From the NCBI RefSeq assembly GCF_030540875.1, contig NZ_JAUOEM010000006.1, forward strand, positions 62,001 through 126,000: DNA of 64,000 nucleotides. The letters run 5' to 3'. Both the position numbers and the translations under genes were made by a program. Below the pieces are notes generated by a model. That model made no database searches. It was not told where the DNA came from and saw only the letters and a program-made list of their open reading frames with translations. Of the stretch, positions 51,944 to 61,286 are shown piece by piece (within the stretch, counting starts at the first letter, position 1; each line of letters begins with the position of its first letter). The stretch is from Flavivirga amylovorans. Lineage in GTDB: Bacteria > Bacteroidota > Bacteroidia > Flavobacteriales > Flavobacteriaceae.

Positions 51944-53374
51944 ATGAACACATTAAATAGAAATACAGCAAAAGCTAATACTTATACAGAACGCATTATC
52001 CAATTTGGAGAAGGCAATTTTTTAAGAGCCTTTGCCAATTGGATGATTCATGAAATGAATAAAAAAGTAGCTTTTGATGCGGGAGTTGTAGCCATACAAC
52101 CTATCGATCAAGGTTTAATTAAAATGCTAAACGATCAAGACGGTTTATATACATTATATTTAAATGGTATTAAAAACGGACAGGCTATTAGTGAACATGA
52201 CATTATCGATTGTATTCAAAGAGGTATCAACCCTTATGAAAACTACACAGATTATTTAGCAAATGCTGAAAATCCAGACTTACGCTTTGTTATTTCTAAT
52301 ACAACAGAAGCTGGAATTGCTTATAATCCTGATGACACATTAAAAGACACGCCACAATCAAGCTATCCAGGCAAGTTAACAGCGTTACTTTATAAACGAT
52401 TTCAAGCTTTTGGGGGAGCTTCAGACAAAGGTATGATTGTAATACCTTGTGAACTAATAGACAAAAATGGCGATAATTTAAAAAGAATTATTTTGAAGTA
52501 TGCGGCCGATTGGAATTTAGGGGATGCATTTGTAGAATGGATACATGAAGACAATATTTTTTGTAACACTTTAGTCGATAGAATTGTTCCTGGATATCCT
52601 AAAGATAAAATGGACACTATTACTAAAGAATTAGGATACAAAGACAATTTAGTTGTAGAAGGTGAGCAATTCCACTTATGGGTTATTGAAGGGCCAGCTT
52701 CTGTAAAAGAAGAAATCCCTGCTGAAGTTTGCGGTTTAAATATCGTGTTTACAAACAATATGGAACCATACAGAACACGTAAAGTAAGAATCCTAAATGG
52801 TGCACATACAACCTTAGTACCAGTTGGTTATTTATACGGTATAGACAAAGTACGTGAATCTTTAGAAGATGATGTGGTTGGTGGCTTTTTAAAAGATGCC
52901 ATTTTTGAGGAAATCTGTCCAACTTTGGATCTTTCTAAAGAAGAACTGGATCAATTTTCTAATGATGTATTAGATCGTTTTAAAAACCCTTATCTAGAAC
53001 ATGCATTGATTAGTATTTCGTTAAATTCAACATCAAAATACAAAACAAGAGTATTGCCATCGGTGTTAGAATACATTAAAAGAAAAAATGAATTACCTAA
53101 TAGATTGTTATTCTCCCTAGCTTCTTTAATTGCCTTTTATAGGGGTAATAGAGATGGAGAAGCTATTACTTTAAAGGATGACCAATCTGTCTTGGATTTC
53201 TTTGCTTCGCAATGGAAAACAGAAGACATTGCCGGAATTGCAAAAGCAACATTATCCAATACAGATTTCTGGGGAATCGATTTAACAGAATTTGATGGAC
53301 TTCTAGACACAGTAACAACTCATTTAGAAAACATCATCACAAATGGCATGAAGCAAGCATTAAAGACTTTGTAA
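51944..53374 (+). CDS. uxaB: Tagaturonate reductase
   Basis: The 476-residue protein is of the mannitol dehydrogenase superfamily: RIIQFGEGNFLRAFANWMIH at the N-terminal nucleotide site, FVISNTTEAGIAYNP, then the C-terminal catalytic region with YRTRKVRILNGAHTTLVPVG (catalytic Lys in KVRILNGAH) and YLEHALISISLNSTSKYKTR. UxaB reduces D-tagaturonate to D-altronate with NADH. In the galacturonate pathway its substrate comes from UxaC, which is absent from this cluster; here the LgoD-like enzyme would supply it. It is co-directional with uxaA and the lactonase gene (62-base gap). Confidence 0.9.
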   Translation: MNTLNRNTAKANTYTERIIQFGEGNFLRAFANWMIHEMNKKVAFDAGVVAIQPIDQGLIKMLNDQDGLYTLYLNGIKNGQAISEHDIIDCIQRGINPYENYTDYLANAENPDLRFVISNTTEAGIAYNPDDTLKDTPQSSYPGKLTALLYKRFQAFGGASDKGMIVIPCELIDKNGDNLKRIILKYAADWNLGDAFVEWIHEDNIFCNTLVDRIVPGYPKDKMDTITKELGYKDNLVVEGEQFHLWVIEGPASVKEEIPAEVCGLNIVFTNNMEPYRTRKVRILNGAHTTLVPVGYLYGIDKVRESLEDDVVGGFLKDAIFEEICPTLDLSKEELDQFSNDVLDRFKNPYLEHALISISLNSTSKYKTRVLPSVLEYIKRKNELPNRLLFSLASLIAFYRGNRDGEAITLKDDQSVLDFFASQWKTEDIAGIAKATLSNTDFWGIDLTEFDGLLDTVTTHLENIITNGMKQALKTL

Positions 53375-53436
53375 AACCTAATAGTCTTTTAATGATAAAC
53401 TAAAAAAACCACAATAATTAAAATATCAGTATAAAA

Positions 53437-54267
53437 ATGATCATAGACTCTCATCAACATTTTTGGAATTATGAACCTCTAAAACACGAATGGATTGACG
53501 ACAGTATGTCTGCAATTCGTAAAGATTTTTTACCTGATGATTTGAAAAAAGTATACGCTGAAAATGATATTGATGGTTGTGTAGCAGTACAAGCAGATCA
53601 AACTCTAGCTGAAACTGATTTCTTATTAGATCTAGCTTCTAAAAATGATTTCATTAAAGGCGTTGTTGGTTGGATTGATTTAAGATCAGACAACCTAGAA
53701 ACAGATTTAGAAGCCTATAAAGAACATGAAAGACTAAAAGGTTTTAGACATGTGGTACAAGGTGAAGCAGATTCCAACTTTTTATTACGCCCTAATTTTT
53801 TAAGAGGGATTTCAATTTTAGAAAAACATAACTATGTATATGATATTTTGGTGTTTCCTCATCAATTGGGAGCTGTCTTAGAATTTGTAAAACAATTTCC
53901 AAATCAAAAGTTCGTGATTGATCACATCGCTAAACCATATATAAAAGATGGTTTTTATGACGGGTGGGCTATTTTAATGAGAGAAATTGGAACATACGAC
54001 AATGTATATTGTAAATTGTCTGGTATGATCACAGAAGCAGATTTTAATACATGGACACCTACACAAATACATCCGTACATGAATTTAGTTTTGAAAGCTT
54101 TTGGTACTAAAAGAACCTTATTCGGATCGGATTGGCCAGTTTGTTTGGTGGCAGGAAATTATAAAAAAGTAAAAGAATTAGTAACAGAATTTATAGCAAA
54201 AATGAGTTCTACAGAACAAGCTGCCATTATGGGTGGCAACGCTATTAAATTTTACAATTTGAAATAA
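53437..54267 (+). CDS. COG3618 amidohydrolase, L-fucono/L-galactonolactonase-like
   Basis: The 276-residue enzyme has the amidohydrolase metal motif H6-x-H8 in DSHQHFW, a further histidine in FVIDHIAKP and the aspartate in LFGSDWPV. This is the COG3618 group (TIM-barrel lactonases) that includes L-fucono-1,5-lactonase and the 2-pyrone-4,6-dicarboxylate lactonase relatives. It would hydrolyse the lactone formed by the neighbouring SDR to the free aldonate, that is L-galactonolactone to L-galactonate, or L-fuconolactone to L-fuconate. The two sugars differ only at C6, and known family members accept related lactones. It is co-directional with its neighbours (16-base gap to the SDR). Confidence 0.82.
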   Translation: MIIDSHQHFWNYEPLKHEWIDDSMSAIRKDFLPDDLKKVYAENDIDGCVAVQADQTLAETDFLLDLASKNDFIKGVVGWIDLRSDNLETDLEAYKEHERLKGFRHVVQGEADSNFLLRPNFLRGISILEKHNYVYDILVFPHQLGAVLEFVKQFPNQKFVIDHIAKPYIKDGFYDGWAILMREIGTYDNVYCKLSGMITEADFNTWTPTQIHPYMNLVLKAFGTKRTLFGSDWPVCLVAGNYKKVKELVTEFIAKMSSTEQAAIMGGNAIKFYNLK

Positions 54268-54283
54268 TAAAAAACATTTAAAA

Positions 54284-55075
54284 ATGGATTTAGGATTAAA
54301 AGGAAAAGTAGTTGTTATAACGGGAGCTGCAGGAATTGAGGGTAGTATAGGAGAAACCATTTTACAAAAATTAGCAGACGAAGGTGCTACTCCAGCCGTA
54401 ATAGATAGAAATGCCAGAGGTTTTGGTTATGTTGAGAAATTACAAAAAAGAGGTATTGATGCTATATTTTGTCAAGCCGATGTTACAAATCCAGATCAAA
54501 TAAAAAGTGCCATTCAAACTATTTCAGAAAAATATGGCAGAATAGATGTTGTAATTAATAATGTTGGAGTAAACGATGGTGTTGGACTAGATGCTTCTTA
54601 TGAAGATTTTATGAACTCATTAAAATTAAACATGGTTAGTTATTTTTTAACCGTAAAACATGCCTTACCATTGCTAAAAAAGTCAAAAGGAAATATCCTA
54701 AACATTGGCTCTAAAGTAGGCTTAACTGGCCAAGGAGGGACATCTGGCTATGCTGCATCTAAGGGAGGTGTACTAGGATTAACACGTGAATGGGCTGTAG
54801 ATTTAATCAAAAATCAAATTAGAGTTAATGCTATAATTATAGCAGAAAGCTGGACACCTGCTTACGATAATTGGATAAAAACACTTGAAAATGGTGAAGA
54901 AAAATTGAAGTCTATCGTTAAAAAAATTCCTTTACAAAATAGAATGACAACTCCGGGAGAGATTGCAGATACTTGCCTTTTCACAATATCAAATAAATCA
55001 TCACATACCACCGGTCAGTTTATATTCTGCGATGGTGGGTATGTACATTTAGATCGATCTTTATTAACCGAATAA
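54284..55075 (+). CDS. SDR, L-fucose/L-galactose 1-dehydrogenase-like
   Basis: The 263-residue SDR has a slightly extended nucleotide loop (TGAAGIEGSIGE), NNVGVNDGVGLDA in place of plain NNAG, the catalytic Ser in NIGSKVGLTGQGG and SGYAASKGG, and a C-terminus SHTTGQFIFCDGGYVHLDRS. This set, especially NNVGVND and the C-terminal GGYVHLDR, is characteristic, as I recall, of bacterial L-fucose dehydrogenases, which oxidise L-fucose and often L-galactose to the lactone. With the lactonase before it and the FucP permease and mutarotase after it, it forms the first oxidation step. Substrate preference cannot be read from sequence. Confidence 0.78.
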   Translation: MDLGLKGKVVVITGAAGIEGSIGETILQKLADEGATPAVIDRNARGFGYVEKLQKRGIDAIFCQADVTNPDQIKSAIQTISEKYGRIDVVINNVGVNDGVGLDASYEDFMNSLKLNMVSYFLTVKHALPLLKKSKGNILNIGSKVGLTGQGGTSGYAASKGGVLGLTREWAVDLIKNQIRVNAIIIAESWTPAYDNWIKTLENGEEKLKSIVKKIPLQNRMTTPGEIADTCLFTISNKSSHTTGQFIFCDGGYVHLDRSLLTE

Positions 55076-55164
55076 TAAATCATTTGTTATATAATTTAAA
55101 ACAAAATAATCTGCTTTTGAATTGATTAAAGAATATATTTATCAACAAACTTAAATAATGTTTT

Positions 55165-56505
55165 ATGAGTAAGCTTAAAAATATACCTGTAGTACCTAAA
55201 AAGTTATTAATTCCTTTCATTGCCGCAACATCAATTTTTGCACTATGGGGATTTGCAAACGATTTAACAAATCCAATGGTTGCTGCATTTAAAAAAGTTA
55301 TGGTACTTTCTAACAAGGAAGCTTATAATGTACAATTTGCTTTTTACTTCGGATATGGAGTTATGGCAATTCCAGCAGCTCTATTTATAAGAAAGTTCAG
55401 CTACAAATCAGGTATTTTACTCGGTTTAGCATTATATGCAATTGGAGCCGTACTTTTCTATCCTGCAGCCCTCGAAGGAAGTTATACCTATTTTTTAATT
55501 TCTCTATTTGTTATTACTTGTGGTCTTGGATTTCTTGAAACTACTTCAAACCCATTAATTTTGTCAATGGGAGATCCATCAACGGCCACGCAACGACTAA
55601 ATTTGGCTCAATCCTTCAATCCTATTGGCTCTTTAACAGGAATGATGGTAGCAAAATTCGTTGTTTTAGATAGAATTTTATCTGCAGACTATGATGATAG
55701 CTCTGAAATTGTAGCTTTAGGGACAGAAAAAGCCGCAGAGATTAAAGCGCATGATTTAGACATTATAAGTACGCCATACATTGCTGTAGGTATATTTGTA
55801 GCTGTTGTTTTCTTTATTATATGGAAAACAAAAATACCTTCAATGACTATGGGTGAAAACTTATCAATTAAAGAATCTGTAAATAGAATCTTTAAAAGCA
55901 AAACATATTTAGCAGGTGTTATAGCTCAGATGTTTTATGTTGGCGCACAAATTATGTGTTGGACAGCTATTTTTCAATTAGTTGAATATATTAATGAAAG
56001 TTCTATAAAAGCAAATCAAATTGATGGCACATTTTGGAATATCGCAGCCATGGTCTTATTTGTATCTACTAGATTTATTGGAACAGCTCTTATGAAAAAA
56101 ATTAATCCTGCTAAAATGTTAACTATTTTTGCAATTGCTGGTGCTATACTTTGCCTTGGAGTAATGACTACCACTGGGATAACAAGTTTAGTTTGTCTTG
56201 TATTAGTTTCTGTATTTATGTCAATTATGTTTCCAACCATCTATGGCTTAGCACTTAAAGATATGGGAGAAGAAGTGAAACTTGCTTCTTCTGGTCTTAT
56301 AATGGCTATTGTAGGTGGAGCATTTTTACCGAAAATTCAAGCTTCAATTATGGATTTTGGAGATACAGTAAATGATAAAGAAGTGTTTGGTGATGTCGTT
56401 ACTGGTGGAATGACTGAAATACATTTTTCATTTATATTACCAATGATATGCTTAGTTTTTGTTGCTATTTATGGTCTTTATGCATATAGAGTTACAAAAA
56501 ATTAA
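55165..56505 (+). CDS. fucP: FucP-type L-fucose/L-galactose:H+ symporter (MFS)
   Basis: The 446-residue protein has twelve membrane segments and the FucP/GGP pattern: AATSIFALWGFANDLTNPMV near the N-terminus, then GYGVMAIPAALFIRKFSYKS, GLGFLETTSNPLILSMGDP, LAQSFNPIGSLTGM and FPTIYGLALKDMGEEVKLAS. FucP transports L-fucose and related sugars such as L-galactose with a proton. The position inside the L-galactose/L-fucose set favours that substrate over glucose or galactose, which other family members use. It begins 89 bases after the SDR and is followed by the mutarotase gene after 27 bases. Confidence 0.88.
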   Translation: MSKLKNIPVVPKKLLIPFIAATSIFALWGFANDLTNPMVAAFKKVMVLSNKEAYNVQFAFYFGYGVMAIPAALFIRKFSYKSGILLGLALYAIGAVLFYPAALEGSYTYFLISLFVITCGLGFLETTSNPLILSMGDPSTATQRLNLAQSFNPIGSLTGMMVAKFVVLDRILSADYDDSSEIVALGTEKAAEIKAHDLDIISTPYIAVGIFVAVVFFIIWKTKIPSMTMGENLSIKESVNRIFKSKTYLAGVIAQMFYVGAQIMCWTAIFQLVEYINESSIKANQIDGTFWNIAAMVLFVSTRFIGTALMKKINPAKMLTIFAIAGAILCLGVMTTTGITSLVCLVLVSVFMSIMFPTIYGLALKDMGEEVKLASSGLIMAIVGGAFLPKIQASIMDFGDTVNDKEVFGDVVTGGMTEIHFSFILPMICLVFVAIYGLYAYRVTKN

Positions 56506-56532
56506 TTATTAAAAAACAGTTATATTATAATT

Positions 56533-56880
56533 ATGAGTATTAAAAGATATTGCTATTCGTGCGATTTAAAAGATGATTCTAAGCTTATTGCCGAATACAA
56601 AGAGTATCATGCTGCTGGTAATGCATGGCCAGAAATAACGAAAAGTATTAAAGATGCTGGCATAGTTGATATGGAAATTTACTTAACAGGAAATAGAATG
56701 TTTATGATTATGGAAGTTGATGACACTTTTGATCCTGTAAAAAAATCTGAAATGGATGCTAACAATCCTAAAGTACAAGAGTGGGAAAATCTTATGTGGG
56801 ATTACCAACAAGAATTACCTTGGGCTAAAGATGGTGAAAAATGGATTGCACTAGAGAAGGTATTCAAATTAGAAGAATAA
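56533..56880 (+). CDS. L-rhamnose/L-fucose mutarotase family protein
   Basis: The 115-residue protein is of the RhaM/DUF718 family (L-rhamnose mutarotase) and starts MSIKRYCYSCDLKDDSKLIA; EIYLTGNRMFMIMEVDD and NPKVQEWENLMWDYQQELPW are family blocks. These small ferredoxin-fold proteins interconvert the alpha and beta anomers of 6-deoxy-sugars, providing the form the dehydrogenase needs. In clusters with FucP and an L-fucose-type SDR the homologues are thought to act on L-fucose or L-galactose. It is the last gene of the operon and is followed by a good terminator. Confidence 0.85.
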   Translation: MSIKRYCYSCDLKDDSKLIAEYKEYHAAGNAWPEITKSIKDAGIVDMEIYLTGNRMFMIMEVDDTFDPVKKSEMDANNPKVQEWENLMWDYQQELPWAKDGEKWIALEKVFKLEE

Positions 56881-56916
56881 TTAATAGACAATCTCTTTTT
56901 TTAAGCTGATAATAAC

Positions 56917-56954
56917 AAAAAAATAGAGCAACTATAAGTGGCTCTATTTTTTTT
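56917..56954 (+). terminator. Terminator of the sugar-acid operon
   Basis: AAAAAAATAGAGC and GCTCTATTTTTTT enclose an 11-base loop, followed by T residues. It lies 37 bases after the mutarotase stop codon and is symmetrical enough to work in both directions. Confidence 0.8.
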
Positions 56955-57258
56955 CATAGATTTCTTAATTATAGTTTTAAAATTCATAAAACACTAAATT
57001 ACAGTTATTTATATTTATTATAAAAAGAAAAATAAATTTTATTTTATTAAAACGTATACAAAAACTTTAAAAAGCACTAATACGTAAATAAATTCTTATT
57101 ATTAAATGATCTTGAACATTATACACCCTTAATTAGACCATTTAAAACACTAACAACACCCTAAAATTCAGCATTTTTACTTGATGAAAATGGTTGAAAA
57201 AAACTCATAGCAAATTTAATTTAGTAACCGATCATTTTTTAACTTGTTAACATTTTAT

Positions 57259-57293
57259 AATAGAGCTAATTTCTCTCCTTAGCTCTATTTTTA
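57259..57293. terminator. Second AATAGAGCTA hairpin, terminator-like
   Basis: AATAGAGCTA (57259-57268) pairs with TAGCTCTATT (57280-57289) and is followed by TTTTATT. Its core ATAGAGC/GCTCTAT is the same as in the terminator at 56917, about 340 bases upstream. It would fit as terminator of the lost AraC gene on the minus strand or as a plus-strand stop. Confidence 0.55.
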
Positions 57294-57302
57294 TTTATCT
57301 CC

Positions 57303-57430
57303 TTACTTATTTAAATTTTGACTCATATGTTCTGGTATGACTCCAAATTGTTTCTTAAAACATTTTGAAAAATAAGAAACTGAATTAAAACTGTTTTTTT
57401 TAATATATTTACAAACCAGAACAGAACAGG
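57303..57430 (-). pseudogene. C-terminal remnant of an AraC-type regulator
   Basis: The minus strand reads SVLVCKYIKKNSFNSVSYFS, then KCFKKQFGVIPEHMSQNLNK and a stop. FNSVSYFSKCFKKQFGVIPE is the recognition-helix block that ends AraC family and hybrid two-component regulators (FxSxSYFxxxFKKxxGxxPxxY). The rest of the gene is gone: the frame runs straight into the promoter region of the GntR gene. It suggests that an older regulator stood here, opposite in direction, and was deleted when the xylose block or the GntR gene came to lie beside it. Confidence 0.65.
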
Positions 57431-57441
57431 ATAGATTATCT

Positions 57442-58440
57442 ATGAAAAACAAATTTATTTTCGATATTGACCTTAACAGTGATACTCCAAAATATCAACA
57501 ATTAGTTAACACCATAAATGATGCTATTGCTAATAACTCAATGCTTGTTGGCGATATGCTCCCTTCTGTTAATAGCATTTGTAAAAAATATAAACTATCA
57601 AGAGATACTGTTTTTAAATCATATAGTATATTAAAAGAGCAAAACGTAATAGACTCTGTACCCAACAAAGGGTATTATGTTGCTAATGTTACAAGAAAAG
57701 TACTTTTAGTATTAGACACGTTTAAAGCCTATAAAGAAGTTTTATATCATTCTTTTATAAATAATTTACCAGATAATTTTATTACAGATGTACAATTTCA
57801 TCATTACAATATTGAAAATTTCAAAACCATATTAAATAATAGCAAAGGAAAATATTACAAATATGTTATTATGGGTTTTGACAATGATGAAGTCTCTTCT
57901 GTTTTAAATGGTTTTAGAAATGAAAAGCTACTTTTAATAGATTGGAATATACATTGTAAAGCAGGTAATAATTACGTTTGTCAAGATTTTGGTGAATCAT
58001 TTTTTAATGTATTAAAAGAGGCGGGTGAATCATTCAAAAAGTATAAAGAAATTCATTTTGTTTATCCGAAATTCACTTACCATCCAATAGAAGCAATCTC
58101 TTATTTTAAGAAATATTGTAATAGCTTTCAGTTTAAATATAAAGTAGTCACAAACTTAAAGAATTTTAATGTTGAAAATAACATTGCTTATATAAGTGTC
58201 AGTGACCGTTTTTTAGGAACATTTTTAGAACAATGTCGAAGCAAAGATTTAGAACCAGGAGTTGACGTTGGTTTTTTATCATATAATGAAACACCGATGA
58301 AAAAATTTATTTATAAAGGCATCTCTGTTATTTCTACCAATTTTAAAGCGTTAGGACAAAAAGCTGCCGAATTTATATATAAAGATGCCCCCATGCAAGT
58401 ATTTATACCCACTAACCTAATATTAAGAGAATCGTTATAA
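57442..58440 (+). CDS. GntR-type regulator with LacI-like ligand domain, probable xylose regulator
   Basis: The 332-residue protein has an N-terminal GntR winged helix (residues 1-75: KYQQLVNTINDAIANNSMLV, then LPSVNSICKKYKLSRDTVFK and VPNKGYYVAN) and a C-terminal periplasmic-binding-protein-like domain of LacI type (VLLVLDTFKAYKEVLYHSFI to DVGFLSYNETPMKKFIYKGI). This GntR/LacI hybrid is the usual regulator of xylose genes in Bacteroidota. It is followed at once by xylB (TAA then GTGATG), so regulator and enzymes are on one message. The likely inducer is D-xylose; this is inferred from context. Confidence 0.82.
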   Translation: MKNKFIFDIDLNSDTPKYQQLVNTINDAIANNSMLVGDMLPSVNSICKKYKLSRDTVFKSYSILKEQNVIDSVPNKGYYVANVTRKVLLVLDTFKAYKEVLYHSFINNLPDNFITDVQFHHYNIENFKTILNNSKGKYYKYVIMGFDNDEVSSVLNGFRNEKLLLIDWNIHCKAGNNYVCQDFGESFFNVLKEAGESFKKYKEIHFVYPKFTYHPIEAISYFKKYCNSFQFKYKVVTNLKNFNVENNIAYISVSDRFLGTFLEQCRSKDLEPGVDVGFLSYNETPMKKFIYKGISVISTNFKALGQKAAEFIYKDAPMQVFIPTNLILRESL

Positions 58441-58443
58441 GTG

Positions 58444-59928
58444 ATGTACTATATAGGATATGATTTAGGGAGTTCTTCTATAAAAGTTGCCATTGTAAAT
58501 GCAAAAACAGGAGAAAAACTATCAGCACTACACGAACCACAAAATGAAATGGAGATCATTGCCATTCATTCAGACTGGGCAGAACAAGACCCCAACCTAT
58601 GGTGGGAATATGTATGTATAGCAACAAAAAGAGCCATTAAAGAAGCAAATATAGATGCTTCTTTAATTTCTGGTATTGGAATTTCTTACCAAATGCACGG
58701 ATTGGTTGTTGTTGATAAACAAGGAACACCTTTGCGTAATTCTATTATTTGGTGTGACAGTAGGGCCATCGAAATAGGGAATCTGGCATTCGATGCTTTA
58801 GGACATGATACCTGTACTGAAAAACTATTAAATTCTCCGGGAAACTTTACAGCTTCTAAATTAAAATGGGTTCGTGAAAATGAACCAGAGCTATATTCAA
58901 AAATCTACAAGTATATGTTACCTGGAGATTTTATAGCTTATAAATTAACGGGGGTTATAAACACTACAAAAAATGGCTTATCTGAAGGTATTCTATGGGA
59001 TTATGAAAATGATTCATTAGCTAGTTTCTTATTGGAACATTACGGCATTGATCCTTCATTAACGCCAGATATTGTAGATAATTTTACAAATCAAGGAACG
59101 GTTAACGAAAAGGGAGCCTCAGAAACAGGGTTACCTATCGGAATTTCTGTAAACTATAGAGCTGGTGATCAACCAAACAATGCATTATCCCTAAACGTAT
59201 TCAATCATGGTGAGGTTGCAGCTACCGGAGGAACTTCTGGTGTTGTTTATGCCGTTACTAATACTTTAAAATCAAAAGAAGCTTCAAGAATTAATCATTT
59301 TGCACATGTAAACTACACAAAAGAGAACCCTACTCTAGGAAAGTTATTGTGTATTAATGGTTCAGGGATACAATACCGTTGGTTAAAAGATAATTTGGCT
59401 TGCAATTCGTATGAGGAAATGAACAATAAAGCGAATGAAGTTCCTGTAGGTTCTGATGGTGTTTGTGTGATTCCTTTTGGAAATGGTGCAGAAAGAATGC
59501 TAAACAGTAAAAACATTGGATCACATTATTGCAACTTAAATTTCAATAAACACAATGATGGACATTTATACCGTGCAGCTTTAGAAGGTATTGCTTTTTC
59601 TTTTGTTTATGGTATGGATATTTTAAAAAATGATGACGCTACAATCAATGTTATTAGAGCTGGGAATGACAACTTGTTCCGTTCAGAAATATTTTCAAAT
59701 ACTGTCGCTAGTTTAATCGGACATGAGATAGAAATTTATAATACCACAGGTTCTGTAGGTGCTGCAAGAGCAGCTGGTTTAACCGATGGTGATTTTGAAA
59801 CGTTTGGTGCAAATATTACAAAAAATGATCACGTTATGACTTTTGTGCCTATAAAAAATAATGAAGCTTATGTAAAAGCTTATCAAAATTGGAAAAAAGA
59901 ATTAGAGATTATATTAAACAATAAATAA
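58444..59928 (+). CDS. xylB: Xylulokinase
   Basis: The protein of 494 residues is of the FGGY carbohydrate kinase family: [18 protein letters not shown] at the N-terminus, [28 protein letters not shown], the glycine-rich [28 protein letters not shown], and [15 protein letters not shown]. It phosphorylates D-xylulose to D-xylulose 5-phosphate. A GTG at 58441 could start translation, but the ATG at 58444 right after it is the usual choice. Xylose isomerase follows after 14 bases. Confidence 0.92.
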   Translation: MYYIGYDLGSSSIKVAIVNAKTGEKLSALHEPQNEMEIIAIHSDWAEQDPNLWWEYVCIATKRAIKEANIDASLISGIGISYQMHGLVVVDKQGTPLRNSIIWCDSRAIEIGNLAFDALGHDTCTEKLLNSPGNFTASKLKWVRENEPELYSKIYKYMLPGDFIAYKLTGVINTTKNGLSEGILWDYENDSLASFLLEHYGIDPSLTPDIVDNFTNQGTVNEKGASETGLPIGISVNYRAGDQPNNALSLNVFNHGEVAATGGTSGVVYAVTNTLKSKEASRINHFAHVNYTKENPTLGKLLCINGSGIQYRWLKDNLACNSYEEMNNKANEVPVGSDGVCVIPFGNGAERMLNSKNIGSHYCNLNFNKHNDGHLYRAALEGIAFSFVYGMDILKNDDATINVIRAGNDNLFRSEIFSNTVASLIGHEIEIYNTTGSVGAARAAGLTDGDFETFGANITKNDHVMTFVPIKNNEAYVKAYQNWKKELEIILNNK

Positions 59929-59942
59929 AGTATTTTAGAATA

Positions 59943-61268
59943 ATGGCAACTTTAGGCAACAAAGAATACTATAAGGGCATAGGCGAAATTAAATTTGAAG
60001 GAAAAGAATCTGATAATCCGTTAGCATTTAAATACTATAACCCAGATCAGGTTGTAGCAGGGAAAACAATGCGTGAGCATTTTAAATTTTCTGTGGCATA
60101 TTGGCATACATTCTGCGGACAAGGGTCTGATCCTTTTGGATCAGGTACACAAAATTTTGAATGGGATCAAGCTACAGATCCAGTACAGGCAGCAAAAGAC
60201 AAAGCAGATGCAGCTTTTGAATTTATTACTAAAATGGGATTTGGATACTACTGCTTCCATGACTACGATTTAATTCAAGAAGGTCCAACTTTTGCTGAGT
60301 CTGAAAAAAGATTGTTAACGATTACTGATTACTTAAAAGATAAGCAAGCTACTTCTGGGGTTAAGTTACTTTGGGGGACAGCAAACTGTTTTTCCAACCC
60401 ACGTTATATGAACGGTGCGTCAACAAACCCTGAGTTTGATGTGGTTGCTAGAGCTGGTGGTCAAATTAAATTGGCTTTAGATGCTACGATCGCTTTAGGT
60501 GGTGAAAACTATGTATTCTGGGGTGGTCGTGAAGGGTATATGTCTTTATTAAATACAGATATGGGACGTGAATTAGACCATATGGGACGTTTCTTAAATA
60601 TGTGTAAAGATTATGCCCGTGCACAAGGCTTTAAAGGAAACTTCTTTATTGAACCTAAACCAATGGAGCCTTCTAAACATCAATACGATTTTGATTCAGC
60701 CACAGCTATAGGATTCTTAAAAGAATATGGATTAGATAAAGATTTTAAAATCAATATTGAGGTTAATCATGCTACATTGGCACAACATACGTTCCAACAC
60801 GAATTAGAAGTTGCTGCAAAAGCCGGCATGTTAGGAAGTTTAGATGCGAACCGCGGCGATTACCAAAATGGATGGGATACAGATCAATTCCCTAACAATA
60901 TCCAAGAAACCACAGAAGCCATGCTTGTATTCTTAAAAGCTGGTGGATTACAAGGTGGTGGTGTTAATTTTGATGCCAAAATAAGAAGAAATTCAACAGA
61001 CTTGGAAGATGTTTTCCATGCGCATATAGGTGGCGCTGATACATTTGCTAGAGCGTTACTAATTGCAGACAAAATCATAACGTCTTCTCCTTATGAAAAA
61101 CTAAGAACAGAACGTTATAGTTCTTTTGATTCTGGTAAAGGATTAGAGTTTGAAAAAGGAAATCTGAATTTAGAAGACTTATACAAAATAGCTCAAGAAA
61201 ATGGTGAGTTATCTTTAAAAAGTGGAAAACAGGAGTTATTTGAAAATATTATTAATCAATATATATAA
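59943..61268 (+). CDS. xylA: Xylose isomerase
   Basis: The 441-residue enzyme is of the longer class II xylose isomerases. It has [15 protein letters not shown] (catalytic His and Asp), the metal-binding [34 protein letters not shown] and [16 protein letters not shown]. It interconverts D-xylose and D-xylulose in the cytoplasm. It sits between xylB and the symporter with 14- and 18-base gaps, forming one operon with the regulator. Confidence 0.96.
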   Translation: MATLGNKEYYKGIGEIKFEGKESDNPLAFKYYNPDQVVAGKTMREHFKFSVAYWHTFCGQGSDPFGSGTQNFEWDQATDPVQAAKDKADAAFEFITKMGFGYYCFHDYDLIQEGPTFAESEKRLLTITDYLKDKQATSGVKLLWGTANCFSNPRYMNGASTNPEFDVVARAGGQIKLALDATIALGGENYVFWGGREGYMSLLNTDMGRELDHMGRFLNMCKDYARAQGFKGNFFIEPKPMEPSKHQYDFDSATAIGFLKEYGLDKDFKINIEVNHATLAQHTFQHELEVAAKAGMLGSLDANRGDYQNGWDTDQFPNNIQETTEAMLVFLKAGGLQGGGVNFDAKIRRNSTDLEDVFHAHIGGADTFARALLIADKIITSSPYEKLRTERYSSFDSGKGLEFEKGNLNLEDLYKIAQENGELSLKSGKQELFENIINQYI

Positions 61269-61286
61269 CCAATAAAATCACAAACT

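Noticed and set aside
49195-56880. Reading the cluster as the ordinary galacturonate pathway
   Set aside because: There is no uronate isomerase, while a lactonase, an aldose dehydrogenase, a FucP permease and a mutarotase are present, which the galacturonate pathway does not need.
49195-56880. Reading the cluster as a standard oxidative L-fucose pathway
   Set aside because: No enolase-superfamily fuconate dehydratase, second SDR or fumarylacetoacetase-like hydrolase is present; UxaA and UxaB fit L-galactonate better. L-fucose as a side substrate is not excluded.
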